This document shows positions 7,113-14,529 of a stretch of 64,000 bases of DNA, one piece after another. The translations under genes and the position numbers were made by a program. Source of the stretch: UBA5195 sp034432755 (GTDB lineage: Bacteria; Chloroflexota; Anaerolineae; Anaerolineales; Villigracilaceae); NCBI GenBank assembly GCA_034432755.1, contig DAOUBQ010000038.1, forward strand, positions 1 through 64,000, given 5' to 3'. The notes under the pieces are model-generated. The model saw only the letters and a list, made by a program, of their open reading frames with translations. It searched no databases and was not told the DNA's origin. Every line of letters begins with the position of its first letter. The first letter of the stretch is position 1.

Positions 7113-8264
7113 TTACTTGATGTCGAGACCGACGACGCTGTCCCACTGGGTTTTAATCAATTCGCGGGCGGCGCTCAACTGGTCGCGGCTGGGAACGATG
7201 GCGTTTTCGATGATGGCCGGGTCGGGCAGTTTGGCCTTCAGGTCGTCAGAGACGACACCACGTTGCAGCATATCGCCCAAACGAGCGGGGGCGCAGTAGC
7301 CCTTCATCCAGATGGTCTGACCTTCGTCAGAGTACAGGAATTCTTGCCACAGGCGGGCGGCGGCGGGGTGCGGGGCATAGGCGCTCACGGCCTGCAGGTA
7401 GAAACCACCCCAATTGACCGATTTGGGATAGACGATTTCGAGCGGCGGGTTGCCGTTGAAGGATTCAGCGTTCGCCAGCGCCAGGTAGTTCCACTGGAAG
7501 GTGATGGGGGTTTCGCCCTTGGCGATGGAGCCGGTGTTGGCGATGAGCGGCAGCAGGTTGCCTTTGGCGTTCAGTTCCTTGAAAAACTCCAGCCCAGGCT
7601 GGATGTTATCGAGCGAGCCGCCGTTGGCAATCGCCGCAGCATACACGGTCTGGGCGGCCTGGTTCGAGGCGCGTGGGTCGCCGGCCAGGGCAATCTGTCC
7701 TTTGTATTTCGGGTCGAGCAGGTCGGACCAATCCTGCGGCACGTCCTTGACCACATCCAGGTTCACTTCGATGACCAATACGCCGTTGTAATCGGTGTAA
7801 AAGTAGCCATCGGGGTCTTTCAGGCCAGAAATCGAGTCCCAGGTGGTGACTTTGTAGGGAGCCAGCAAGCCCTGTTCCTTGGCGAGCGGGCCAAAGGCGG
7901 GGCCAACGTCAATCACATCGGGAGCCTGCGGGCCCTTGTTTTCTTTGTTATCAATAATGGCTTGCAGTTCGTCGGCGGAACCGGCTTCGGGGTTGATGGA
8001 GTTGACTTTGATGCCATACTTGTTGCTGAAGGTGCTTATCATCTCGCCGTAATTGCACCAGTCATCGGGCAGGGCGATGACGTTCAGTTCGCCTTCGGCT
8101 TTGGCAGCGGCCACCAGCGCATCCATCCCGCCCGCGTCGGCAGCGGATTTGACGGTGTTCCAGTCAACAGCTGGCGTGGGAGCGGCCGCTGGGCCGCAGG
8201 CCGTCAGCACGATAGCCAACAAAGCGAGCAACGAAACAAACTGCAGGGTCAATTTGGAACGCAT
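7113..8264 (-). CDS. ABC importer extracellular binding lipoprotein
   Basis: The 383-residue precursor begins MRSKLTLQFVSLLALLAIVL and has a lipobox ending at the cysteine of LTACG (about residue 23), so the mature protein is a membrane-anchored lipoprotein. The fold pattern is that of the type II extracellular solute-binding proteins found with FbpC/PotA-like ATPases: GELNVIALPDDWCNYGEMI, PDVIDVGPAFGPLAKEQGLL, and a GQIALAGDPRAS ligand-loop region. It captures the substrate and hands it to the two permeases downstream. The ATG at 8264 has a GAGGAG site 7-8 bases upstream; a longer frame start at 8288 lacks this. The substrate is not evident; an iron, phosphonate, polyamine or other small charged solute is possible. 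Confidence 0.88.
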   Translation of the reverse strand: MRSKLTLQFVSLLALLAIVLTACGPAAAPTPAVDWNTVKSAADAGGMDALVAAAKAEGELNVIALPDDWCNYGEMISTFSNKYGIKVNSINPEAGSADELQAIIDNKENKGPQAPDVIDVGPAFGPLAKEQGLLAPYKVTTWDSISGLKDPDGYFYTDYNGVLVIEVNLDVVKDVPQDWSDLLDPKYKGQIALAGDPRASNQAAQTVYAAAIANGGSLDNIQPGLEFFKELNAKGNLLPLIANTGSIAKGETPITFQWNYLALANAESFNGNPPLEIVYPKSVNWGGFYLQAVSAYAPHPAAARLWQEFLYSDEGQTIWMKGYCAPARLGDMLQRGVVSDDLKAKLPDPAIIENAIVPSRDQLSAARELIKTQWDSVVGLDIK

Positions 8265-8331
8265 ATTACTCTCCTCAAGTAGAAACAAAATTGAAAGGGA
8301 TTCTGTAACGGGAGAATAATATCAAGTTTGT

Positions 8332-8361
8332 ATTATTGGATTTTGTATAAAAAATTAACAA
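8332..8361 (-). promoter_or_regulatory. Probable promoter of the ABC importer operon
   Basis: On the minus strand TTGTTA (8361-8356) and AATAAT (8337-8332) are spaced by 18 bases in an AT-rich stretch, about 67 bases upstream of the binding protein ATG. The rest of the 8265-8433 gap shows no gene. Confidence 0.45.
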
Positions 8362-8433
8362 CTTATTAAGAGACACCAAAAACTGCAACCGCCCTATCTC
8401 ACGACCAGAGAAATGACATGATGTAGAATATAC

Positions 8434-10698
8434 TCATGATGATCCGGCCCGATCGAACCACCCGGCCAGGGCTTGCACGGGCAGGCTGGGCAGGCAATCG
8501 CCCTGGCGGCCTGTGTTCCAGGTCAGGATTAAATCTCGTTTGGCGCGGGTGATGCCGACGTAGAGCAGCCGCAGCCGCTCGCGGACGTAGTCAATGCGCG
8601 CCCGCATGGTCTCCGCGCCTTCTTCGTACCAGTCGTATTCGCTAGAGGCTTCGAGGGCTTTTAATTGGCCAAGTGCTTCGGCTTGGAGATTCAGGCCGCT
8701 GCGAATAAACCATTTCTCACTGACATAGCGGTCATACGGCTGCAAGGAGGGAAAATCGTAATTATTGACCGACATCAGGTAAACCCGGTCCCACTCCAGG
8801 CCTTTGGCTTTGTGGATGGTCGTCACCACCACCCTGCCGCGATAACGCTCCGGGTCAAAACCTGAATCGTCCGAAGAAAAACCGATGAATCGGCGCTCGT
8901 TTTTGGCAATCACGCCCAGCTCGGCAGTCAATTCGGGCAGCCGCCATTCGGGATGTTGGTTGGCACTCTGGCGCAACACCAGGGCCAGTTTGTGCGCCAG
9001 GGCCAGGTCGGCGGGTTCGGTAAAAAGTTCTTGCGAAAGGGTCAGAATCATCTGGTCAACAGGCAAAAGGGGAGTCCTTTGCCAGCGGCGAATGACCTCG
9101 CGAAAGGTGAGCAATTCGTGGGTGATGGCCTGGTCGGATTCGGAGTCATCCAGGCTGGGGAAGGTCTCCCAAAGAGGGTCATTTTCTGGCGGGAACAAAT
9201 ATGCCTCAACCTTGCCCACCTTACGCAAAAGTTCCGTGACGTGGGCATACAGCCCCTTTTGGTCTTCGTCCTCGCGCCAGGCGCGCCGCCAAACCTGGTA
9301 GGCGACGGAAAGTTTACGCGAGGAGGCCGGGTCGGCCAGGTAGCCCATCACATGAGCGATGGCCCCAGCAGTGTTGCGAGTGTTGAGGGTGCTGTTAATC
9401 ATCTCAACGAAGGGAAGGCCCCGCTTGCGAAGCGCGTCCACCACCTCCACGCCGCGCGCGTTGCGCGGGACCAGCACGGCCACCGTCCAATCGAGGTGAT
9501 CTGGCAGCCATTTTTCGAGCGATTGCACAACTGCTTCGATTTCGCTTTCGGGGGTGTACTTTTTGTTGATGATGCGAATGCTGTTTGGGTCAGGTGGGGG
9601 GTTGGGCTGCGGGTCATCGGGGGCGGCGGCGCGGATATAAGGCGTGGTAAGGGCCTCGCGGCAAGACTCCGCCGGGTGAGATTGGTTCACCCAGGTGATT
9701 AACTGATTGGCCAGGTGAATAATGAAGGGCTGCGAGCGCCCCGAAACGGGCAATTCCATCTTGTAATCGGCTTGGTGGGCGATGAAATCCTTCAGCAGGC
9801 GCGGGTCGGCGGTGGTAAAGGTCTCAAAAATGGCCTGGTTGGGGTCGCCCACGCGCACCCAGCCGCGCCCCGCGCTCATTGCGGGGTTGCCATCACCGGC
9901 CAATTTGCGCAAAATTTCTTCCTGAATGCGGGAGGAATCCTGGGCTTCGTCTTCGAGGATGTAGGGGAAGCGGTATTGCAGGCGGGCCAGGTAGTCGGGA
10001 TCGGCCTCAAGAATCTGGTAGGCGAGCCGAATCAGGTCGTCGAAATCCACCGCGCCACGATAGGCCAGGGCGCGCTGGTAGTCGGCGTAGATGGCCCAGC
10101 CCATTTCGGCCAGCGGCAGAGCGGGGGCCGAATCTAATTTTTGGCGCAGGGCTTCAGGTGTCAGGCGGCGGTCTTTGGCGGAGCGAATGAAGTCGCGCGC
10201 CAGGGTGAAGGTCAATTCGGGGATATGGTGGCGAAGCACTCCATTGCGTTTGGAGTCATCGAGGCCAGGGTCGAGATAATCGGACAGTTCGTGCGCGTGC
10301 GCCGCCAGCCAGGCGTTGGCCGCTTCCCGAATGACGAATTCCGATTCGCGCTCGTCGAGTATCTGGAAGCGCTCCTCCAGCCCGGCCAGAGCGGGTTTTT
10401 CGCGCACGATGTCGTGCGCCAGCCCGTGCAGGGTGCGAACACGGTAGCCCAGGTGCGGAATCAGCCCGCGCTGCTCAATCATGCGCCCTATGCGGGCGGC
10501 GAAATTATCAACCGCCGAATTGACCAGGGTCACAATCAGCACATCCTGGTCGGGCTGCAAGGCGCCGCTGCTGATGATTTGGGCGGCCAGCGCGCTGAGG
10601 GTGAAGGTCTTGCCGGCGCCTGGAACAGCCGAGATGCCCATTTTGCCGCCGCGATAGCGGAGGATATCGGCTTGAGAGGGACGGAGGGTGAAGTTCAT
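8434..10698 (-). CDS. UvrD/PcrA-like superfamily 1A DNA helicase
   Basis: A 754-residue ATP-dependent helicase. Motif I (Walker A) is SAVPGAGKT at residues about 23-31, motif Ia follows in VLIVTLVNSAVDNFAARI, Walker B is ILEDEAQDSS, motif IV/V is VVVTTIHKAKGLEWDRVYLM, and motif VI is LRLLYVGITRAKRDLILTW near residue 720. It acts on DNA in the cytosol, in repair or displacement of bound proteins. The Asp-Glu-Ala-Gln (DEAQ) Walker B form and the region between motifs III and IV (with a PPDPNSIRIINKKY stretch) are typical of PcrA/UvrD relatives of Chloroflexota. Length is close to UvrD. It appears to be a single-gene unit; the flanking gaps are 150-170 bases. Confidence 0.88.
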   Translation of the reverse strand: MNFTLRPSQADILRYRGGKMGISAVPGAGKTFTLSALAAQIISSGALQPDQDVLIVTLVNSAVDNFAARIGRMIEQRGLIPHLGYRVRTLHGLAHDIVREKPALAGLEERFQILDERESEFVIREAANAWLAAHAHELSDYLDPGLDDSKRNGVLRHHIPELTFTLARDFIRSAKDRRLTPEALRQKLDSAPALPLAEMGWAIYADYQRALAYRGAVDFDDLIRLAYQILEADPDYLARLQYRFPYILEDEAQDSSRIQEEILRKLAGDGNPAMSAGRGWVRVGDPNQAIFETFTTADPRLLKDFIAHQADYKMELPVSGRSQPFIIHLANQLITWVNQSHPAESCREALTTPYIRAAAPDDPQPNPPPDPNSIRIINKKYTPESEIEAVVQSLEKWLPDHLDWTVAVLVPRNARGVEVVDALRKRGLPFVEMINSTLNTRNTAGAIAHVMGYLADPASSRKLSVAYQVWRRAWREDEDQKGLYAHVTELLRKVGKVEAYLFPPENDPLWETFPSLDDSESDQAITHELLTFREVIRRWQRTPLLPVDQMILTLSQELFTEPADLALAHKLALVLRQSANQHPEWRLPELTAELGVIAKNERRFIGFSSDDSGFDPERYRGRVVVTTIHKAKGLEWDRVYLMSVNNYDFPSLQPYDRYVSEKWFIRSGLNLQAEALGQLKALEASSEYDWYEEGAETMRARIDYVRERLRLLYVGITRAKRDLILTWNTGRQGDCLPSLPVQALAGWFDRAGSS

Positions 10699-10849
10699 AA
10701 TATTCTATTGCGCGAATCGCTTACCCAGGGCAGGAAAAAAAAATTAAACAGCGAATCTGTTCAAGCGGCCCACCCAGGCTGTAACATTCCTTGTTGCAAT
10801 GGATAACTCCTGCCCGCATTACCCGGGCTATCTATCTCCATCGCCGCAA

Positions 10850-11530
10850 TCAATGTTCCAACCAATCCCGCAGCAACTCAACCAATTGCCGCATGACTTC
10901 ATTCGTCCGCTGCTGAAACAGGTCGAAATTACCATAGGCTTCACCGCCGCCGCTGCCGACCAGGTCAGTCACGCCGCGCAGGATGATGCAGCGGATGCGG
11001 TTTTTGTGCGCCACCCAGGCAATTGCGCCCGATTCCCAATCGGCGGCAGAGGCCCCAAAGCGGCTAACCAGGATGGGGATGTCCTCGACGACGATGTCAC
11101 GGTCGCCAGAGACCAACAAGCCGCGCTGCACAGGGGCAGGGAACGGTTTTGGCAGCCACGCGAGGTCAATGTGGGTCGAATAATCGGCAATCGTGCCTTG
11201 CGGGTCACCCATTTGCTCGAGGATGTCGTAGACGATGGTTTTTTCGACGAGGAGGATGGTTCCGGCCTCGATGCGGCCCTCGAAGCCGCCGCAGGTTCCC
11301 AGGTTGACGAGCAAATCGGGCTGGAAGTGGTCAATGACGTATTGGGCAGTGGCCGCCGCTGAGATTTTCCCCCAGCCGCCGTGGAAGAAAGTGACCCGTA
11401 AGTCGGTATCAGTATCCAGTGAAGCGCGTAAATATTCACCAAAGGGAGAATGTTCGAGCGGGGCGTTGGGGAAAAGCGGCTGGGTGGCGCGCCATTCGGC
11501 GTTGGCAGAGATGAGGACGATGATGTTCAT
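10850..11530 (-). CDS. MTA/SAH nucleosidase-like purine nucleosidase
   Basis: A 226-residue member of the PNP/UDP phosphorylase superfamily, similar in length to 5'-methylthioadenosine/S-adenosylhomocysteine nucleosidase. It shows LLVNLGTCGGFEGRIEAGTI (the conserved GTxGG turn), an acidic ADWESGAIAWVA block equivalent to the ribose-binding ME/SxA motif of MTA nucleosidases, and ILRGVTDLV with the catalytic Asp of the (S/T)D pair. It should cleave an adenine N-glycosidic bond in methyl cycle salvage; replacement of the usual Met-Glu by Trp-Glu leaves the exact nucleoside open. The start ATG overlaps the PncC stop (ATGA). Confidence 0.75.
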   Translation of the reverse strand: MNIIVLISANAEWRATQPLFPNAPLEHSPFGEYLRASLDTDTDLRVTFFHGGWGKISAAATAQYVIDHFQPDLLVNLGTCGGFEGRIEAGTILLVEKTIVYDILEQMGDPQGTIADYSTHIDLAWLPKPFPAPVQRGLLVSGDRDIVVEDIPILVSRFGASAADWESGAIAWVAHKNRIRCIILRGVTDLVGSGGGEAYGNFDLFQQRTNEVMRQLVELLRDWLEH

Positions 11531-12036
11531 GAGGAACGGTCATCTCCATCGAGCGGGTGAAAATCCATCAGGGCCTCGAGGAGGAATTGCAGGGCGGTCT
11601 GAGCGGCGTCAGCTTTGTTGTGTGTGCGATTGCCGGGGAAGCGATGAACGCGCGCCCACTCCCCCTGCGCAGTGGAGAGTCCGAACCAGGTCGTGCCGAC
11701 TGGTTTATCGGGAGTGGCACCGCCTGGCCCGGCAATCCCGCTGACCGAGATGGCGATGTCGGCCCCTAACAGGGTGCGCACGCCGCGCGCCATCTCCAGC
11801 ACCGTTTCGCGGCTGACGGCGCCGTATTTTTGCAAAGTGTCCCATGAAACGCCCAAAACGGCCACTTTGGCCTCGTAAGCGTAGGCCACCACCCCGCCCA
11901 GGTAGTAATCGGATGAGCCAGGGATGTCGGTGATGCGATGGCCGATGAGGCCGCCGGTGCAAGATTCGGCCGTCGCCAGTTTCCAGCCTCTTTGGCGGAG
12001 CAAATATCCAAGTTGAATTTCTGGAGATGTTTCCAT
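11527..12036 (-). CDS. pncC: Nicotinamide-nucleotide amidase PncC (CinA C-terminal domain)
   Basis: A 169-residue stand-alone CinA C-terminal domain. It contains LATAESCTGGLIGHRIT with the catalytic Ser of the ESCTGG motif, YYLGGVVAYAYEAKVAVLGV, and ISVSGIAGPGGATPDKPVGT with the conserved SGIAGPGG loop. The enzyme deamidates nicotinamide mononucleotide to nicotinic acid mononucleotide, returning it to NAD synthesis. The N-terminal MocF-like domain of full CinA is absent, as in E. coli YgaD/PncC. The ATG at 12036 has AAAGGA upstream. It lies 32 bases after the L,D-transpeptidase gene and overlaps the next gene by four bases. Confidence 0.9.
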   Translation of the reverse strand: METSPEIQLGYLLRQRGWKLATAESCTGGLIGHRITDIPGSSDYYLGGVVAYAYEAKVAVLGVSWDTLQKYGAVSRETVLEMARGVRTLLGADIAISVSGIAGPGGATPDKPVGTTWFGLSTAQGEWARVHRFPGNRTHNKADAAQTALQFLLEALMDFHPLDGDDRSS

Positions 12037-12068
12037 CCATCCTTTCGCGGCCAGTCTCACTGGCCTGT

Positions 12069-13178
12069 TCAATATTGAATAACCACTGGCGTTCCGACTT
12101 CGGCCCATTCATACAATAATTCAGATTCGTAAGTTCCCAACACCACACAGCCATACGAAATGGGCGTGCCAAGATAGCCAGCCCACAAGCGCTGTCCGCT
12201 GGGCAAGAGGGGCAGGGCGTGAATGCCGTTTTCTAGCGAGCCAGACCAGTAAATGCCCAACCAGTTGGGCATCCAGATGTTCCAGGTGGAGCCATAGGCG
12301 TTGGGGATTTTATCTAACACGCTAAAGGTGCCAACACGCGTAGCGCCGTTCATGCCGGTTGAGACGACGAAACTGTACACCAGCGCCCCGTTTTCATAGA
12401 CGTACATGTGCTGTTCAGAAATATCCACCAAGATGAGTTTGCCGCTCTGGTCATTGGGCGCGGGCGCATTCACCGGTTGAGGGGCAGGCGTATCGGTTGG
12501 CAGGGGCGTGGGCCAGGGTTCGGACGCAATATCGGTGGGCAGCGCGATGGGCGCATACTGCGGAAGTAACGTGACTTGCGGCAGGGGGGTGTCTGAACTA
12601 ACGAGGAACGGAGAAAGCGGCGCAAGAGTGGGCAAAACCTGGTCGTTTGACCTGGTCGGCGCGGCGGCTGACCAAGCCACTGCGCCCTGCGGCGGATAAG
12701 CCAGACTTTTGAGGAAGGCTTTAACCGAGGGAGTCCCGCCGAGAAAAGAAGCGGCTATGAGCAGGCAGGTCAGGAGAGAGAGAACCAGCGAAACGAGCCC
12801 CCCTCCTGGAGTCTGTTTTTTAATCGGAGAAGTTTTTACAACTTGCGCAGGCTGCGTGGCGGCAGGGCTGGCCCCCTTTCTGACCGGCTGGGTGAGAAGG
12901 ACGGCTGGGGACTTGGCTTCTGCTTCACGCAGACGTTGGAGCGCCCACTTCAGGCCCTTTTGGGCGCGCTCACTATGGGGGTTAACCTGCAGCGCGCATT
13001 GCAAGAACTCGACGCTGGCGCGCGGCGTTGAAACGGCGGCCAGCAACAGCCAGGGTTCTTCTTGCGTGGAATCTTGCGCCAGGGCCTGTTCGGCCCAATA
13101 TCGCACGGCGCGTTTGTCACCGCGCTGCAAGGCCTGGTGGGCCTGGTGGATGGATTCTTGAATGGCTGGCTTGTTCAT
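12069..13178 (-). CDS. L,D-transpeptidase (YkuD) with TPR-like cytoplasmic region
   Basis: A 369-residue protein. Residues about 1-90 form a helical TPR-like repeat region (GDKRAVRYWAEQAL, then EEPWLLLAAVS), followed by a single membrane helix near 125-150, a long Pro/Thr/Ser-rich linker (WPTPLPTDTPAPQPVNAPAP) and a C-terminal YkuD domain. The catalytic site is HALPLLPSG, GTPISYGCVVL, with His about 320 and Cys about 344. It should make 3-3 peptidoglycan cross-links or anchor proteins outside the membrane. An internal TPR domain on the cytosolic side is unusual for the family and suggests a partner inside the cell. A TAGAAT -10 box lies at 13195-13190. Confidence 0.85.
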   Translation of the reverse strand: MNKPAIQESIHQAHQALQRGDKRAVRYWAEQALAQDSTQEEPWLLLAAVSTPRASVEFLQCALQVNPHSERAQKGLKWALQRLREAEAKSPAVLLTQPVRKGASPAATQPAQVVKTSPIKKQTPGGGLVSLVLSLLTCLLIAASFLGGTPSVKAFLKSLAYPPQGAVAWSAAAPTRSNDQVLPTLAPLSPFLVSSDTPLPQVTLLPQYAPIALPTDIASEPWPTPLPTDTPAPQPVNAPAPNDQSGKLILVDISEQHMYVYENGALVYSFVVSTGMNGATRVGTFSVLDKIPNAYGSTWNIWMPNWLGIYWSGSLENGIHALPLLPSGQRLWAGYLGTPISYGCVVLGTYESELLYEWAEVGTPVVIQY

Positions 13179-13413
13179 ATCCCAAGCCTATTCTACGATA
13201 CAACCCCTGAAATATACAGGCAGTAATTCAAAATCTGAGCCTACTGCAAAAAGGCTCCTGAAGGCGTAATGAAGAATCTTTTAGTTCGGCGCAAGATAAT
13301 CTAAAAAGCCTCGTAACCCTTGTGTCCTTTGTGGTAAAAATGGTTTTCCCGTTAAAAACGGTGGGCCTGGAGGGTTGGCGGTGCAAAGCTCCTGAATTTA
13401 AAATTTCCGAATG

Positions 13414-13431
13414 TCAGATTTGGAATTGCTG
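13414..13431 (+). repeat. 18-base repeat, copy 1
   Basis: TCAGATTTGGAATTGCTG is identical to 32449-32466. In both places it lies some 33-38 bases upstream of a TATAAT box, between a GTGTCNTTTGTGGT stretch and the promoter. Function unknown. Confidence 0.6.
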
Positions 13432-13444
13432 TTGGCTAAAAAAA

Positions 13445-13474
13445 TGGCAAAAGCATTTTGGCGTGTAATATAAT
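13445..13474 (+). promoter_or_regulatory. Probable promoter of the binding protein-histidine kinase pair
   Basis: TATAAT at 13469-13474 is well matched, with a weak TGGCAA-type -35 (13445-13450, spacing 18). The start codon is 45 bases downstream, and a near-perfect AAGGAGGTGAG ribosome site at 13506-13516 precedes it. Confidence 0.4.
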
Positions 13475-13518
13475 AAAATTACCCGTTTATTCAGGATATT
13501 CGCAAAAGGAGGTGAGAG

Positions 13519-14520
13519 ATGAAAAGCCTTTGGCGTTTGTGGTTAAGCCTGTTTGGCCTGGCGTTGATTTCAAACGCATGTTCTTTTTTATCTACTAGCC
13601 CAGAGCGTCAGCCTCCTTCAAAACACCGTCCGCTGGTGATTGCGGTGAACCCCTGGGTGGGTTTCATGCCGCTGGTGTTGGGCAAAGAAAAAGGTTTTTT
13701 TGAGGCCGAAGGGGTGAATGTCCAATACAGTTTCAGCGAGAACAGCCGTCAGCAGCGATTAGAGTTTGAAGCCGGCGCTTATGACGGAATTACCCTTTCG
13801 CTGGGTTCGCTCATTGCAATAGGCGCCAAAGCCCCCGATACGCGCATTATCCTGCTGACCGATATTTCCACCACCGGCGATGCGGTTGTGGCGCGCCCTG
13901 AAATTCAATCTATTCGAGACCTGGCGGGCAAACGGATTGTGTTGGGCGCTGCTGGCTATGGTGAAGTGGTGGTGAGTGTGATGCTTCAGCAGGCCGGTTT
14001 GAAAACAGAAGACATCATTTGGGTTCCCATGCAAAGCGAAACCGATGCGCTACAAATGCTCAAAGATGGTCGCGTAGATGCCTTTCAAACCTGGGAGCCA
14101 TTTGTTTCGCGCGCCCTGGCTGATGGGGCGCGCATCATTTTTACCGGCGCCAATGTGCCTGGGCTGATTCCCGATGCGCTCGCGTTTCATGGCCACATCC
14201 TGCAGGAGCGCCCTGAAGATGTAAAAGCCTTCGTGCGCGGCTGGTTTCGGGCGGTAGATTTTTGGCTGGCAAACCCGACGGAAGCCGAGCAAATGATTAC
14301 GCAAGCGGTTGGCCTGAAGCCAGAAGAACTCTCCCTCGATGGGCTAGAGCTGTTAACCCTGGCAAGAAACCAGCAATTCTTTCGCAAGGACAAAGACTTC
14401 TCATCCGTCTATTATGCCGGGCAGGTGTATATGGACTTTTTCTTGCAAAAGGGTGTATTGACCAAGCCGCTCAATCTGGAGGAGTACATCCTTGCTTCGT
14501 TTTTACCCCCTTTGCCTTGA
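13519..14520 (+). CDS. NMT1/THI5-like binding lipoprotein paired with a histidine kinase
   Basis: A 333-residue protein with signal peptide MKSLWRLWLSLFGLALISNA followed by CS at the lipobox (Cys about 21). The mature part has LVIAVNPWVGFMPLVLGKEK, VQYSFSENSRQQRLEFEAGA and LAGKRIVLGAAGYGEVVVSV, the pattern of the NMT1/SsuA-type periplasmic binding proteins of nitrate/sulfonate/thiamine-precursor importers. No permease or ATPase gene accompanies it. It is instead followed after nine bases by a dCache-HAMP histidine kinase on the same strand, suggesting that it delivers ligand to the sensor. It is equipped with an excellent ribosome site. A relative of the same class is at 60440-61426 inside the GAF array. 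Confidence 0.82.
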   Translation: MKSLWRLWLSLFGLALISNACSFLSTSPERQPPSKHRPLVIAVNPWVGFMPLVLGKEKGFFEAEGVNVQYSFSENSRQQRLEFEAGAYDGITLSLGSLIAIGAKAPDTRIILLTDISTTGDAVVARPEIQSIRDLAGKRIVLGAAGYGEVVVSVMLQQAGLKTEDIIWVPMQSETDALQMLKDGRVDAFQTWEPFVSRALADGARIIFTGANVPGLIPDALAFHGHILQERPEDVKAFVRGWFRAVDFWLANPTEAEQMITQAVGLKPEELSLDGLELLTLARNQQFFRKDKDFSSVYYAGQVYMDFFLQKGVLTKPLNLEEYILASFLPPLP

Positions 14521-14529
14521 GATGAATTC

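Larger units (their letters stand above)
13179..13518 (+). other. Intergenic stretch with no gene
   Basis: This 340-base gap between two divergent genes holds no credible reading frame. It contains a short conserved-looking GTGTCCTTTGTGGT stretch (near 13322), an inverted GGTTTTCCCGTTAAAAACGG-type repeat, the 18-base repeat at 13414-13431, and a promoter-like TATAAT at 13469-13474. A similar GTGTCTTTTGTGGT stretch lies in the 32.4 kb gap, so both gaps share two dispersed sequences. Confidence 0.5.

Noticed and set aside
7035..8282. 415-codon reading frame opposite the ABC binding protein
   Set aside because: It covers the binding protein gene exactly in antisense, with low-complexity Gly/Val-rich translation and no ribosome site.
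10780..10850. GCCCG-CGGGC hairpin downstream of the MTA/SAH nucleosidase as a terminator
   Set aside because: The stem is only five bases and is not followed by a U-run on the minus strand.
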